Origin: an uncultured Caulobacterales bacterium
GTDB taxonomy: Bacteria; Pseudomonadota; Alphaproteobacteria; Caulobacterales; Maricaulaceae
Assembly: GCA_938003545.1 (NCBI GenBank)
Contig: CALKXY010000041.1
Span: 1 to 58,270, forward strand
Direction of reading: 5' to 3'
Length of the DNA stretch: 58,270 bases
Below the pieces are notes generated by a model, which searched no databases, was not told the origin of the DNA, and saw only the letters and a program-made list of their open reading frames with translations. Below are positions 1 to 8,912 of this stretch, one piece after another (positions within the stretch are counted from its first letter, which is position 1; each line of letters opens with the position of its first letter). The position numbers and the translations under genes were made by a program.

Positions 1-117
1 TGGACTGACATCCCAACGCGTGCGGTATTTGCGTAAAACAACTTTTCTATTCTGGTATTCCATCGCGAATATCAACCACGCGGGCCGTCCCACTTAATCG
101 GGCATCGCATATTTTGG

Positions 118-159
118 CAGTCACCCATGTTGAAACCATAGTTTCAACATGGGTGACTG
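118..159. terminator. Perfect 19-bp inverted repeat, possible terminator
   Basis: Positions 118-136 are the exact reverse complement of 141-159, with a 4-nt loop (cata). It lies about 20 bp beyond the stop codon of the minus-strand membrane-protein gene, which fits a terminator. There is no T-run on either side, so a classical intrinsic terminator is uncertain; a protein-binding palindrome or a small palindromic element is equally possible. Confidence 0.45.
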
Positions 160-179
160 TGAGCGTTTTCGCATGTTCG

Positions 180-563
180 CTAATATTTCGACCGTTGACC
201 ATTTGGACGCCGCGCATCTTCTAAAATACGGCGCTTTATCTGTGCGAGGGTAAATCCGATCGTGCGCTTGCGAAACAACACAGGATCAACCGCTGAAAGC
301 TCATAGCGATAAGCCGCCTCATGGGACTTCATGAGATCCTTATGCAGGGAGCGGATCATCAACATGTGACCGCCTCTGACCAGTACAAAGTAAAACGCAA
401 AAAACCCAACAATCGTCGCATTATGATCGCGAAATCGCGGCGCATCGGAAATAACGGAAAAGGCAAAGAGGAACGCGATCAAAACCAGCATCGTCGGCAG
501 AGCAATACGTTGCAGCCAAACCCGCAGGCACAAATGATTACTGACAAGCGTTTCTGGCGTCAT
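180..563 (-). CDS. Small inner-membrane protein, unknown function
   Basis: A 127-residue protein with two hydrophobic stretches, about residues 22-40 and 50-68, followed by a basic C-terminal half (KRR, RR, RPNGQR) that is probably cytoplasmic. I do not recognise a family. The start is supported by a GGAGGAG Shine-Dalgarno sequence just upstream (565-571 on the plus strand reads as its complement). It lies tail-out towards the left edge, with the 118-159 hairpin after its stop, and is separated from the acetyltransferase by about 75 bp, so the two minus-strand genes could be co-transcribed. Confidence 0.6.
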   Translation of the reverse strand: MTPETLVSNHLCLRVWLQRIALPTMLVLIAFLFAFSVISDAPRFRDHNATIVGFFAFYFVLVRGGHMLMIRSLHKDLMKSHEAAYRYELSAVDPVLFRKRTIGFTLAQIKRRILEDARRPNGQRSKY

Positions 564-639
564 ACTCCTCCATACGACCTTAGCCCATCAAAGGACATGA
601 GGCAATTTGGCGGGAAACGCCCTGCCATTCTCCAAAAGC

Positions 640-1095
640 TCAAATATCTAGATGGAAAAATTGATTAAAATCCGAAGCCTCATAGATGCCAAAGGCAGAG
701 CCACTCTTAAACCCCCGCTTACGATATAATCCGATAGCGGCATCAAAGGCGGCACCCGACCCTGTTTCGAGGCTGAGCGTTTTAAGACCACATGACTTGG
801 CGTAGGAAATGATAGATTCTAAAATCATCTTGCCGATACCGCGGCCTGTTTCAGCAGGATATACGCGCATGGATTTAACTTCTCCAACATCAGTTGAGAG
901 TGTCTTGAGCGCGCCAATGCCCAGCAATTTGTCTTCGTCATACGCCCCAAACAGAGTCACACGGGGGTCAGACAAGCCAGACCTATCGAGCGCATAAACA
1001 TGCCCTTCAGGAGAATTTTCCTGCATCCCGCCAAGATGCAACTGAACAAGCGCCTGCACATGAGGATCAGAAATATCGACAATTTTAGTTTCCAT
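640..1095 (-). CDS. GNAT-family N-acetyltransferase
   Basis: A 151-residue single-domain GCN5-related acetyltransferase, normal length for the family. Motif A is visible at about residues 74-98: a beta strand ending VKSMRV, then the acetyl-CoA pyrophosphate loop TGRGIGKMIL (the Q/R-x-x-G-x-G/A pattern). It is followed by the SLETG strand and an aliphatic YRKRGF segment that closes the fold. The substrate cannot be read from sequence; small GNATs of this type (YhbS/PhnO-like) acetylate amines, antibiotics or protein N-termini. It is divergent from ychF with about 120 bp between starts, so a shared promoter region is likely. Confidence 0.85.
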   Translation of the reverse strand: METKIVDISDPHVQALVQLHLGGMQENSPEGHVYALDRSGLSDPRVTLFGAYDEDKLLGIGALKTLSTDVGEVKSMRVYPAETGRGIGKMILESIISYAKSCGLKTLSLETGSGAAFDAAIGLYRKRGFKSGSAFGIYEASDFNQFFHLDI

Positions 1096-1204
1096 AAGAA
1101 AACATCAAAAGAAAGACCTTCAATAACAACATAAAATGTATGTAATCAGACCTTCACCACGGCTTGCACTCGATGTGTGCAATCCGTATGTGCGGGCGTC
1201 TAAT

Positions 1205-1210
1205 AGGAGG
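1205..1210 (+). promoter_or_regulatory. Strong Shine-Dalgarno of ychF
   Basis: AGGAGG, a full match to the anti-SD sequence, ends 5 nt before the ATG at 1216 and fixes the start of ychF. Confidence 0.8.
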
Positions 1211-1215
1211 ACCTC

Positions 1216-2313
1216 ATGGGTTTCAAATGCGGTATTGTTGGTTTGCCAAATGTAGGTAAGTCCACGCTCTTTAATGCGCTGACCAAAACAGCCAATGCAC
1301 AAGCGGCAAATTATCCGTTTTGTACGATCGAACCGAATGTCGGGGATGTTGCTGTGCCAGAGCATCGCTTGGACATAATTGCAAAGATCGGCGGATCGGC
1401 GTCAATCATACCTGCGCGGATGAATTTCGTGGATATTGCGGGCCTCGTCAAAGGCGCATCACAAGGTGAAGGCATGGGCAATCAATTCCTCGCCAATATC
1501 CGCGAGACAGACGCCATCGTCTATGTCCTGCGCTGCTTTGAGGATGACGACATCACCCATGTTGAAGGCCGTATTGACCCGATGTCGGATTATGAAACGA
1601 TTGAAACAGAGTTGATGCTGTCAGACCTAGAAAGCCTAGAGAAACGCAAGCCTGGCCTTGAAAAGAAGATCAAGCAAAACGACAAAGACGCGCTACAGAC
1701 GATCCGCCTGATTGATATGGCGATTGCAGTTCTGGAAGATGGCAAGCCTGCGCGGACGCTCGAAATTGACGAAGATGACGCCAAAGCGTGGCGCATGCTG
1801 CAGCTCCTAACATCCAAGCCTGTTCTCTATGTCGCCAATGTTGATGAAGACAGCGCAGCCACAGGAAATGACTTCTCGGCCAAAGTTATGGCCCATGCCG
1901 AAGCCGAGGGCGCGCAAGCCGTCATCATTTCCGCACAGATCGAATCTGAAATGGCGGTTTTGGAAGATGAAGAACAAGCCGAATATCTCGACGCGATTGG
2001 GTTGAAAGAGCCTGGCCTGAACCGCCTCATCCGCTCTGGGTTCACATTATTGGGTCTCAAGACATATTTCACCGTAGGCCCCAAAGAAGCCCGCGCGTGG
2101 ACATTCCAAGAAGGTTGGACCGCCCCGAAATGTGCCGGCGTTATTCATGGCGATTTCGAAAAAGGCTTCATCCGTGCCGAAACCACGGCTTATGATGATT
2201 ATGTTGCGAATAATGGCGAAGCTGGCGCGAAAGAAGCGGGCAAAGTTCGCCAAGAAGGCAAAGAATATCTCGTCAAAGATGGCGACATCATGCTTTTCAA
2301 ATTTAACGTTTAG
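1216..2313 (+). CDS. ychF: Redox-regulated ATPase YchF (Obg-like)
   Basis: 365 residues, the usual length of YchF/Ola1. The P-loop GLPNVGKST is at residues 9-17, the switch/G3 segment DIAGLVKGAS near 74-83, and the nucleotide-specificity motif is NVDE (about 204-207) in place of NKxD, which in this family gives preference for ATP over GTP. A TGS domain forms the C-terminus (about 281-364), with the conserved GWTAPKCAGVIHGDFEKGFIRA region. YchF is a cytosolic, ribosome-associated P-loop ATPase linked to translation and oxidative stress response. Monocistronic by appearance; the next gene starts 52 bp later with a different type of product. Confidence 0.97.
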   Translation: MGFKCGIVGLPNVGKSTLFNALTKTANAQAANYPFCTIEPNVGDVAVPEHRLDIIAKIGGSASIIPARMNFVDIAGLVKGASQGEGMGNQFLANIRETDAIVYVLRCFEDDDITHVEGRIDPMSDYETIETELMLSDLESLEKRKPGLEKKIKQNDKDALQTIRLIDMAIAVLEDGKPARTLEIDEDDAKAWRMLQLLTSKPVLYVANVDEDSAATGNDFSAKVMAHAEAEGAQAVIISAQIESEMAVLEDEEQAEYLDAIGLKEPGLNRLIRSGFTLLGLKTYFTVGPKEARAWTFQEGWTAPKCAGVIHGDFEKGFIRAETTAYDDYVANNGEAGAKEAGKVRQEGKEYLVKDGDIMLFKFNV

Positions 2314-2365
2314 GCGAATTTAAGAACTTCTGCGCACACTGGCTTCAGAATTTTCGGAGCCTAAC

Positions 2366-2812
2366 ATGCGTAAATCAATGTTGACGACCTTATGCCTCGC
2401 TGCAGGATTGGCTTTTGCCGCCCCTGCACTCGCGACGGATTCAGGCGACGCGGCCTTTGATCTTCTGTCGAAATATACGGCAGAGGCCCGCCAAACGGAT
2501 TATATCAAGCTGCAAAGCTCGATTAAAATGTCAGATGCAAAGTCCATCGATGCCAAAATTTCTGAGCTTTACGGGACGCCTGCTGTTACACGCGCAGGCC
2601 TAAAAGTCTGGGAAGTCGCAAATAACAGTGGGACAGGTGCGCCGCATACAACGATCATGTGCGGCCCCGACGGATCAGGCGGCCTTTTCATCTCTGCGGA
2701 TCGCCGCGGACCAACATCAACGGGCGCGGCCAGCCGTAGTAATGAGACGGTCTCGCGTAAAACGAGGGCGACCGCAAAGCCGACAAGGTTACGCTCTCAA
2801 GAACGTGACTGA
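2366..2812 (+). CDS. Secreted protein of unknown function
   Basis: 148 residues with a clear Sec signal peptide (MRKS, hydrophobic core, cleavage expected after ALA near residue 23). The mature part is short; it has a helical region up to about residue 65, a strand-rich part with one cysteine (TIMCGPDG) and a basic, low-complexity tail. With only one cysteine in the mature protein, an internal disulfide is not expected. No family recognised. It precedes two large secreted P-domain proteins, but I see no evidence that they act together. Confidence 0.55.
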   Translation: MRKSMLTTLCLAAGLAFAAPALATDSGDAAFDLLSKYTAEARQTDYIKLQSSIKMSDAKSIDAKISELYGTPAVTRAGLKVWEVANNSGTGAPHTTIMCGPDGSGGLFISADRRGPTSTGAASRSNETVSRKTRATAKPTRLRSQERD

Positions 2813-2912
2813 TAACGGGCAGCCTAAGTTAAGGATTTAAAAAGCCTAAACCGTGTAGGAGATTGGCGATATGCGGTGGTCGTGGGGATGACCGCAAATA
2901 TGCAGGTTGGGT

Positions 2913-4862
2913 ATGAAGGCTGTGGGCCGACATATAATGCGTCTATTCTGGGTTTGGTGCGCATGCGCCCTGCCAACTATCGCCCATGGTCAAAGTTTCA
3001 GTAACACAACAGCGGGCGCATTGAATGACAGCACATTTTGTGCGGGCGGCACAAATGCCAATGGTGCAGGCGTCGTCAATGATTTGGAACGAACCTTCGC
3101 CGTCACGGGCTTGGGTAATGTAACTGACCTGAACGTCGGTCTCTTACTCTCCCATACGTGGCGCGGAGATTTGGATATTCGATTGGAATCACCGCTAGGC
3201 ACAGAAGTTCAACTTGTAGACCCCGATACGTCAGCTGCAGGTAACCTTGATAATTACAACGTCGAAATAAGCGATGAGTTTGCAGAGCTCATCAATACAG
3301 GTTCGCACAATGCGGGCAATGATACGTCAGCAACACTCTATGAATTCGAAGTCTCACCTGACAATCCCACGTCGGCTTTTGATGGTGAAAATCCGAATGG
3401 AACATGGACCCTCAAAATTTGTGACGATTTTACGGGTGAAACAGGAACATTCCTGTCTTCAGAACTCATTTTCGCAGGGGCAACAGGTGCTGATTTATCG
3501 CTAGTCATGTCGGTGGACAACACTCTGCCTGAAACGGGCGATAATGTCGTCATTACGCTTACGGCAGCATCCGAAGGTCCACAAAACTCTACACCCACAG
3601 CACAGTTAAACCTACCTGCAGGTGTGAACTTTGTCTCCTCAGCAGGTGATGGCAGTTACAATAGCGCAACGGGCGTTTGGAGTATTGGCACAGGTTTCAC
3701 CCCCGGGACACCAAGGTCTATCGCAGTCACTGTGACAATACCAACTGCCGGATTTTATCCGATTAATGCGGAGATTAGAACATCGAACAGGGCCGACAAT
3801 GACTCTACGCCGAATAATGGTGTCACGACAGAAGATGATTTCGACGCCGTGACACTTAATGTGCAACCCCCTTCAATACCGCCAGCTTTAAATTGCCCTG
3901 CAACGGATCAGTTTGAACTCGCCTTTGGCGCGCCTGGTACTGCAAATGGGTGGTCCTCTGGTGATCTGATACGTAGCTTTACAGCAACTGACCCTGTCAA
4001 CGCCACGAGCATAAACTTAGATTTCGAATTAACTGGCGACACAGGATTTTTGGGACAAGTCGCAGGCACAAATACGCCCGTTAGTCAAACTGATTACACT
4101 GGCGGTGTTGCACCTGCGGAGTTCAGTGTAGGAATAGCAGCTGACTTCAACACAACAGCTCAATTTGTCACAATGGAAATGGACGTCGGAACCCCTGGTG
4201 TCGGCGTTGGCGCTTTCCAATTCACAATTTTCGACGTTGACCTTGGTGGATGGGTTGATCGCCTACAATTTCGCGGGTCACTCAACGGCGTTGACGTCGC
4301 CCCGCTCATTACGCCCAGTAGTCAGAACTTTGTGTCTGGCAACGAAGCCATCGGACAGATCGGAAATGCGGCACAAACATCAAGCGCAGGTAATGTTGTC
4401 GTTACCTTCAACCAGCCAGTAGATAAGGTCGAGTGGGATTACGGAAATGATGCGAGTGCGGGTCCGAACCCTGCGTTCCAAATCATCGCCATGCACACCA
4501 TAACCATGTGCGGACGCAGGCAAGCTGATATTACTGCCGTCAAGACGGTTGAGGTCTATGACCCTGCTGGATTGGGGCTTTATATGACGCCCGGAAACGA
4601 AGTGCTTTACAAAATCACGGTGACAAACTCAGCCACAGCGACAGCGGCCGCTGAAGATATTGACCTATCTGACACATTGCCAGAAAATCTGAAATTTGTG
4701 TCCGCCACGACCACAGGCTTCGTTGGCGGGGCATTCGGGTCACCTGCCCTGCCGCCAACAAATACGGACTGTCAGGTCACAGCTTGTATTATTCGATATT
4801 CAGGCGGCGATGTTCCGATTAATTCAACGGCTGAAATTCAGGTTCGCGCCCTCATTAAATAA
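2913..4862 (+). CDS. Secreted P-domain / DUF11 repeat protein (long paralogue)
   Basis: About 649 residues from the ATG at 2913; a TTG at 2907 and an ATG at 2937 (MRLFWVWCACALP) are alternative starts, all giving a Sec signal peptide cut near HGQ. Domain order: proprotein-convertase P-domain, about residues 28-190 (HTWRGDLDIRLESPLGT...GTWTLKICDD, the typical jelly-roll signature); a DUF11-type beta repeat, about 192-322; a beta-rich domain, about 323-535, with GGWVDRL and FVSGN motifs; and a C-terminal DUF11 repeat starting ADITAVKTVEVYDP. No catalytic protease domain and no PEP-CTERM or LPxTG anchor. Probably an extracellular structural or adhesive protein. It is a tandem paralogue of the next gene, 89 bp away. 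Confidence 0.75.
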   Translation: MKAVGRHIMRLFWVWCACALPTIAHGQSFSNTTAGALNDSTFCAGGTNANGAGVVNDLERTFAVTGLGNVTDLNVGLLLSHTWRGDLDIRLESPLGTEVQLVDPDTSAAGNLDNYNVEISDEFAELINTGSHNAGNDTSATLYEFEVSPDNPTSAFDGENPNGTWTLKICDDFTGETGTFLSSELIFAGATGADLSLVMSVDNTLPETGDNVVITLTAASEGPQNSTPTAQLNLPAGVNFVSSAGDGSYNSATGVWSIGTGFTPGTPRSIAVTVTIPTAGFYPINAEIRTSNRADNDSTPNNGVTTEDDFDAVTLNVQPPSIPPALNCPATDQFELAFGAPGTANGWSSGDLIRSFTATDPVNATSINLDFELTGDTGFLGQVAGTNTPVSQTDYTGGVAPAEFSVGIAADFNTTAQFVTMEMDVGTPGVGVGAFQFTIFDVDLGGWVDRLQFRGSLNGVDVAPLITPSSQNFVSGNEAIGQIGNAAQTSSAGNVVVTFNQPVDKVEWDYGNDASAGPNPAFQIIAMHTITMCGRRQADITAVKTVEVYDPAGLGLYMTPGNEVLYKITVTNSATATAAAEDIDLSDTLPENLKFVSATTTGFVGGAFGSPALPPTNTDCQVTACIIRYSGGDVPINSTAEIQVRALIK

Positions 4863-4951
4863 TACAACCTTAGAGTTTACCTTCTCCTAAGCTCTTTCAC
4901 ATAAACATATTGCACCGGGACCCCACTTTGCATGTCAAAGGACGGTTTACT

Positions 4952-6427
4952 ATGCGTGCCTATCTGATCTTGATTTTGGGTTTATTCCCCATGTTGGCGC
5001 AGGCCATAGAATTCACCCAAACCGTAGACGCTCCGATTAATGGCACGACCACTTGCGCTGCACCGCTTGTCCGAACATTCCAAGTTCCACAAGCCTTCGT
5101 AGTCGCCGATGTAGATTTGGGATTTGAGGCAACACACACATGGCGCGGGGACATACAGCTGACCTTAAGTTCCCCCTCGGGAACATCCGTTCAGCTGATC
5201 AACCCCAATATCAACGGAGCAGGAAATATTGACAATTACAATGTGCGCTTAGACGATGGCGCATTGGATTTGATCAACACGGGCGGCCACGCAACACCCG
5301 ATGGATCAGGCGCGCCGCCTTATGAAAATACGGTTCGCCCGAATAACCCGCTCTCTACTTTCAATGGTCTCGCCGCTCAAGGTACATGGACTCTCGAAAT
5401 CTGTGATACATTTCCAGATGCTGATGATGGTGAGTTCAAAACCTCAACTCTTTTCTTGACGGAAGACCCGTCCCCGCCCGGCGCGCCGACGCCCTTGTCT
5501 TGCCCAATTACTGAACAGGTCGCGTTTAATTGGGGTGGAGTAAACAGCTGGGCCGCAGGAACGCTAACCAATGGTTACACGGCAGACAGCATTCCGTTGT
5601 CCTACGCCATCACAGGCGATACAAACCGCTTAATCGCAAGAAACGGGACGATCACGCCCGTCACAGATGATGAACTTACGGGCGGCGGCGCAGCGCAAGA
5701 CAGCCTCATGCTATATAGCGACTTCATCAATACGACGGAAAGCGTCACCCTAACTCTAAATGTCGGAACGCCAGGACAAGGCGTCAGCTCAATAGGTTTC
5801 GATGTTTTCGACATCGACCGCGGTGGTTGGACCGACCAACTGACCGTAACAGGCACGCTTAACGGCACAGCCGTCAGCCCTATTTTGACGGGCGGCGCAT
5901 TTAACACAGTGTCTGGAAATACAGTTATTGGCACTGCGAGTGCAGCATCAACATCTGGCGCAGGCAATGCAGAAATTATCTTTTCCTCCGCTGTCGATCA
6001 AATCGTATTGGACTATGGTAGTGGGCCATCCGCGCCAACGGACCCAACGGCTCAGATTATGAGTTTCTTTGCGAATATGCGGCTATGCCCCGCACTTGAA
6101 GCTGACATTTCAGCGGTTAAATCTGTTGAGATAGCTGACCCAGCGCAAGGGGTTTACATGGTCCCGGGCAGTGAGTTGATTTATAAAATCAGCGTTACAA
6201 ACAGCGCGGCAGCGACCGCGGCAGCAGATAATATTTCGATTTCAGACATTCTGCCTGATACGCTAACATTTTTATCTGCTTCAACGACCGGCTTTACGGG
6301 AGGCAGTTTATCTAACCCCGCGACCAATACGAATTGCGCCGGCGGGGCCTGCGTCGTTGGGTTTTCTGGTGGCAGCTTAGCCGAAAACTCAACAGGAGAA
6401 GTCCTCGTGCTGGTGCGTATTCAGTGA
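4952..6427 (+). CDS. Secreted P-domain / DUF11 repeat protein (short paralogue)
   Basis: 491 residues from the ATG at 4952, chosen because an AAGGA Shine-Dalgarno sits about 10 nt upstream and the product begins with a classical signal peptide (MRAYLILILGLFPMLAQA). Domains: P-domain, about 20-165 (THTWRGDIQLTLSSPSGT...GTWTLEICDT); the same beta-rich middle domain, about 180-380 (IDRGGWTDQL, TVSGN); and a C-terminal DUF11 repeat starting ADISAVKSVEIADP. Compared with its upstream paralogue it lacks the first DUF11 module, about 130 residues. Its stop codon overlaps the end of convergent apt by 7 bp. Probable extracellular protein; role unknown. Confidence 0.75.
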   Translation: MRAYLILILGLFPMLAQAIEFTQTVDAPINGTTTCAAPLVRTFQVPQAFVVADVDLGFEATHTWRGDIQLTLSSPSGTSVQLINPNINGAGNIDNYNVRLDDGALDLINTGGHATPDGSGAPPYENTVRPNNPLSTFNGLAAQGTWTLEICDTFPDADDGEFKTSTLFLTEDPSPPGAPTPLSCPITEQVAFNWGGVNSWAAGTLTNGYTADSIPLSYAITGDTNRLIARNGTITPVTDDELTGGGAAQDSLMLYSDFINTTESVTLTLNVGTPGQGVSSIGFDVFDIDRGGWTDQLTVTGTLNGTAVSPILTGGAFNTVSGNTVIGTASAASTSGAGNAEIIFSSAVDQIVLDYGSGPSAPTDPTAQIMSFFANMRLCPALEADISAVKSVEIADPAQGVYMVPGSELIYKISVTNSAAATAAADNISISDILPDTLTFLSASTTGFTGGSLSNPATNTNCAGGACVVGFSGGSLAENSTGEVLVLVRIQ

Positions 6428-6960
6428 CCAGAAAATGTAACGAGTGAAGATACAGAAACGCCGATTTCCTCCAACCGCGCCGCGCCGCCCAAGTCAGGAA
6501 GATCAATAACAAATGCGGTGCCGACTATATCGCACCCTGTTCGACGGAGGAGTTTGATCGCCGCTTCTGCGGTTCCGCCCGTGGCAATAAGGTCATCAAT
6601 GACGAGCACACGTTGCCCTGCACCCACCGCGTCAGCGTGAATTTGCAGTGTATCCGTGCCATATTCCAGATCGTAATCTTGCTCATATGTCTCAAACGGG
6701 AGCTTCCCTTTTTTGCGCACAGGCACAAACCCGACACCAAGAGCAATCGCAACAGCCGTACCGAAAATAAACCCACGCGCATCAATGCCCGCGACGACAT
6801 CTATTTTTGCGTCCCGGAAAGGCGCTGCCAGCTCTTCCACAGCTTGCTGCAGCGCCTGCGGGTGCGCGAGCAATGTCGTAATGTCACGGTACATAATGCC
6901 TGGTTGCGGGAAATCAGGCACGGTTCGAATGTGAGATTTAAGGTCTAACATCTCAGGCAT
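6421..6960 (-). CDS. apt: Adenine phosphoribosyltransferase
   Basis: 179 residues, standard APRT length. The 13-residue PRPP-binding motif VLVIDDLIATGGT is at about 118-130; upstream are GIDARGFIFG (base/loop region, 58-67) and RKKGKLP (82-88). The enzyme salvages adenine with PRPP to AMP in the cytoplasm. It is the last gene of a minus-strand run: its start overlaps the end of the glutathione transferase gene by 8 bp, suggesting translational coupling, and its stop overlaps the convergent P-domain gene. Confidence 0.96.
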   Translation of the reverse strand: MPEMLDLKSHIRTVPDFPQPGIMYRDITTLLAHPQALQQAVEELAAPFRDAKIDVVAGIDARGFIFGTAVAIALGVGFVPVRKKGKLPFETYEQDYDLEYGTDTLQIHADAVGAGQRVLVIDDLIATGGTAEAAIKLLRRTGCDIVGTAFVIDLPDLGGAARLEEIGVSVSSLVTFSGH

Positions 6961-7600
6961 TTACGGCGTCCGTTTCCGGTAAAATATGGGTTTCCGAAAA
7001 TGCGAGGGCTTCCCATTCCAAGAAATGCGGATCGCTCATCAGCTCCGAAATATAAACATCCGACCGCGTAGACCGCGGCAGACCATAACTCTCAAACCGT
7101 GTTGCAATCGGGAGATAAAAGGCATCTGCGATCGTCCAATCATTAAACAGATAGGGCCCATCATGACGCCCTAGCAACTCATCCCACATATCGGAAATTT
7201 CAGCGGCTTCGACAAGACAATCCGCAGGCATAACACCTTGTGTACGGCGCCGTAAATTCATCGGTGCTTCGCGGCGAATGGCTTCAAACCCCGTGTGCAT
7301 TTTTTCGACAACAGCCTTAGCTTCTGCCCAAAGCGCCTCATCCTTGGGCCATAAATTTGGGACAGCTTTTGCGCAAAATTCGGAGATCGCGAGGCTGTCA
7401 GGAATTGTTGCGCCATTCACGTCCAGCACTGGAACCGTGCCTGCATCGCTGACTTTCAAAAGAGCTTCTTTATATCCGGGCACATCCAAGTCGATCATAA
7501 CGGATTGAAATGGTAATTCCGTTTTGCGCAAGACCTGCCACGCGCGAAGCGACCAGCTCGAATAATTATAATTGCCGATATAGAGTGTGAGGTTGGTCAT
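6953..7600 (-). CDS. Glutathione S-transferase family protein
   Basis: 215 residues with the two-domain GST layout: an N-terminal thioredoxin fold (about 1-80) containing NYNYSSWSLRAW, where a serine takes the catalytic position, and the cis-Pro/glutathione contacts GTVPVLDVNG and DSLAI; then an all-helical domain with the conserved N-capping DWTIADAFYLPIATRF. This resembles the beta-proteobacterial/YfcF-like branch of GSTs. Substrate unknown. It overlaps the CCA-adding enzyme gene by 4 bp (ATGA) and apt by 8 bp. Confidence 0.88.
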   Translation of the reverse strand: MTNLTLYIGNYNYSSWSLRAWQVLRKTELPFQSVMIDLDVPGYKEALLKVSDAGTVPVLDVNGATIPDSLAISEFCAKAVPNLWPKDEALWAEAKAVVEKMHTGFEAIRREAPMNLRRRTQGVMPADCLVEAAEISDMWDELLGRHDGPYLFNDWTIADAFYLPIATRFESYGLPRSTRSDVYISELMSDPHFLEWEALAFSETHILPETDAVNA

Positions 7601-8829
7601 GAGTAACCCATCAATTTAAGTGCCGCGAGAAGTTGCGGTTTTTCAGTCGAAAAGCCAGAGCGAACCCATAAAGCCTCTAGTGCCTTCAAGGCTTTCCCCA
7701 TTCCAGGGCCTTTTGGCACACCTGCCTTGGCTAAGTCTTTTCCCGTGACAGGAAATGTGGGCGCTTGCCATCCCATCGCAAGATCAGCCAATACCATCCA
7801 GCGCGAGGATTGAATAGGGTCAGATTCGCCTGCTGCACGAAGTCGCGCACGGTCCAATATCACCTGTTTACCAGATCGATAAATCGCGGCCAGGCGGTCC
7901 CGCTCTGGCATATCGGTCGCGAGCTGCGCGCCATCATCAGCCCATCCGCGCAAGCGATTTGTCTCGACTTTGCTCATCTTCAGACGTTTCGCCAAAAGCG
8001 CCATTTGCAGAGGTTCGCGCGCGCTCATCGCCATTAACCGCATCAATGGATCAGCTTTGATACCTTCGCGTTCTTCCAAGCGGACCATCGCCTCAAGGCC
8101 ATCAACATTATTAGCTTCAGGTAAAATTGTTTCCAACACGCCATTAGTCAGCATGATATGGCACGCGCGAACTGGGTTCTGAGCGGAGAGTAATTTTTTA
8201 AGCTCCATCCAAACCCGTTCCGCGGATAGTTTCTTCAAACCTGCTTGATGTTCGCGGCACGCTTTAAGCGAGGCCGCATCAACTTTTTCCTGCCCGCCAT
8301 ATTGCGCAAGGAAGCGAAAGAACCTCAGGATGCGAAGGTAATCTTCTTGAACGCGTTCCCCTGCATCGCCAACAAATCTGAACTTGCGAATTTTTATTTC
8401 TTCAAGACCCAGTCCAGTTGGATCATAAACCGTGCCGTTTAAATCCGCATAGAGCGCGTTGATTGTAAGGTCGCGGCGTTGTGCATCTTCCGCCCAATCG
8501 CTCGTGTAAGCCACAGTCGCGCGGCGTCCGTCCGTTTCAACATCACGGCGTAGGCTCGTGATTTCATAAGGCGTCCCGTCAATAACGGCTGTCACGGTGC
8601 CATGATCAATTCCTGTTGGGATATTTCGAATACCCGCGGCATCAAGGGCTTCAATGACGGCTTTCGGTTCCAGCTTGCAAGCCAAATCAATATCACTGAC
8701 GAGCTCATTCCAAAGCGCATTGCGTACACATCCGCCAACGAAACGAAGTGCGCCATCAGGCATAGCCTGAAAGAGAGCTTTGATTGCGGCGTTGCGCATC
8801 CAAGGAAACTGTTGAGGATCTAGATTCAT
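7597..8829 (-). CDS. cca: CCA tRNA nucleotidyltransferase / poly(A) polymerase family
   Basis: 410 residues. Class II nucleotidyltransferase head: FVGGCVRNALW at about 30-40 and the metal-binding SDIDLA (Asp46, Asp48), then TSLRRDVETDGR and QRRDLTINAL, the nucleotide-recognition motif (EDAQRRD...). The helical body follows with the ERVQEDYLRILRFFRF signature. The family adds the 3' CCA to tRNAs; some bacterial members add only A's or CC, which sequence reading alone cannot settle. First gene of a cca-gst-apt run. The genes immediately to its right (NUDIX, DUF1285) accompany it in many alphaproteobacteria. Confidence 0.93.
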   Translation of the reverse strand: MNLDPQQFPWMRNAAIKALFQAMPDGALRFVGGCVRNALWNELVSDIDLACKLEPKAVIEALDAAGIRNIPTGIDHGTVTAVIDGTPYEITSLRRDVETDGRRATVAYTSDWAEDAQRRDLTINALYADLNGTVYDPTGLGLEEIKIRKFRFVGDAGERVQEDYLRILRFFRFLAQYGGQEKVDAASLKACREHQAGLKKLSAERVWMELKKLLSAQNPVRACHIMLTNGVLETILPEANNVDGLEAMVRLEEREGIKADPLMRLMAMSAREPLQMALLAKRLKMSKVETNRLRGWADDGAQLATDMPERDRLAAIYRSGKQVILDRARLRAAGESDPIQSSRWMVLADLAMGWQAPTFPVTGKDLAKAGVPKGPGMGKALKALEALWVRSGFSTEKPQLLAALKLMGYS

Positions 8830-8912
8830 TCGCGCGTTTTAGCGTAAAGGCCGCTCGCGTCCATCATCTTGCAGCTTTATTATCAGGCTAATTCCTCACA
8901 GCTCGAGCTTTA

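Noticed and set aside
321..668. 115-residue plus-strand frame opposite the small membrane-protein gene
   Set aside because: Highly basic composition, no Shine-Dalgarno, and the opposing frame has both a Shine-Dalgarno and a sensible membrane protein.
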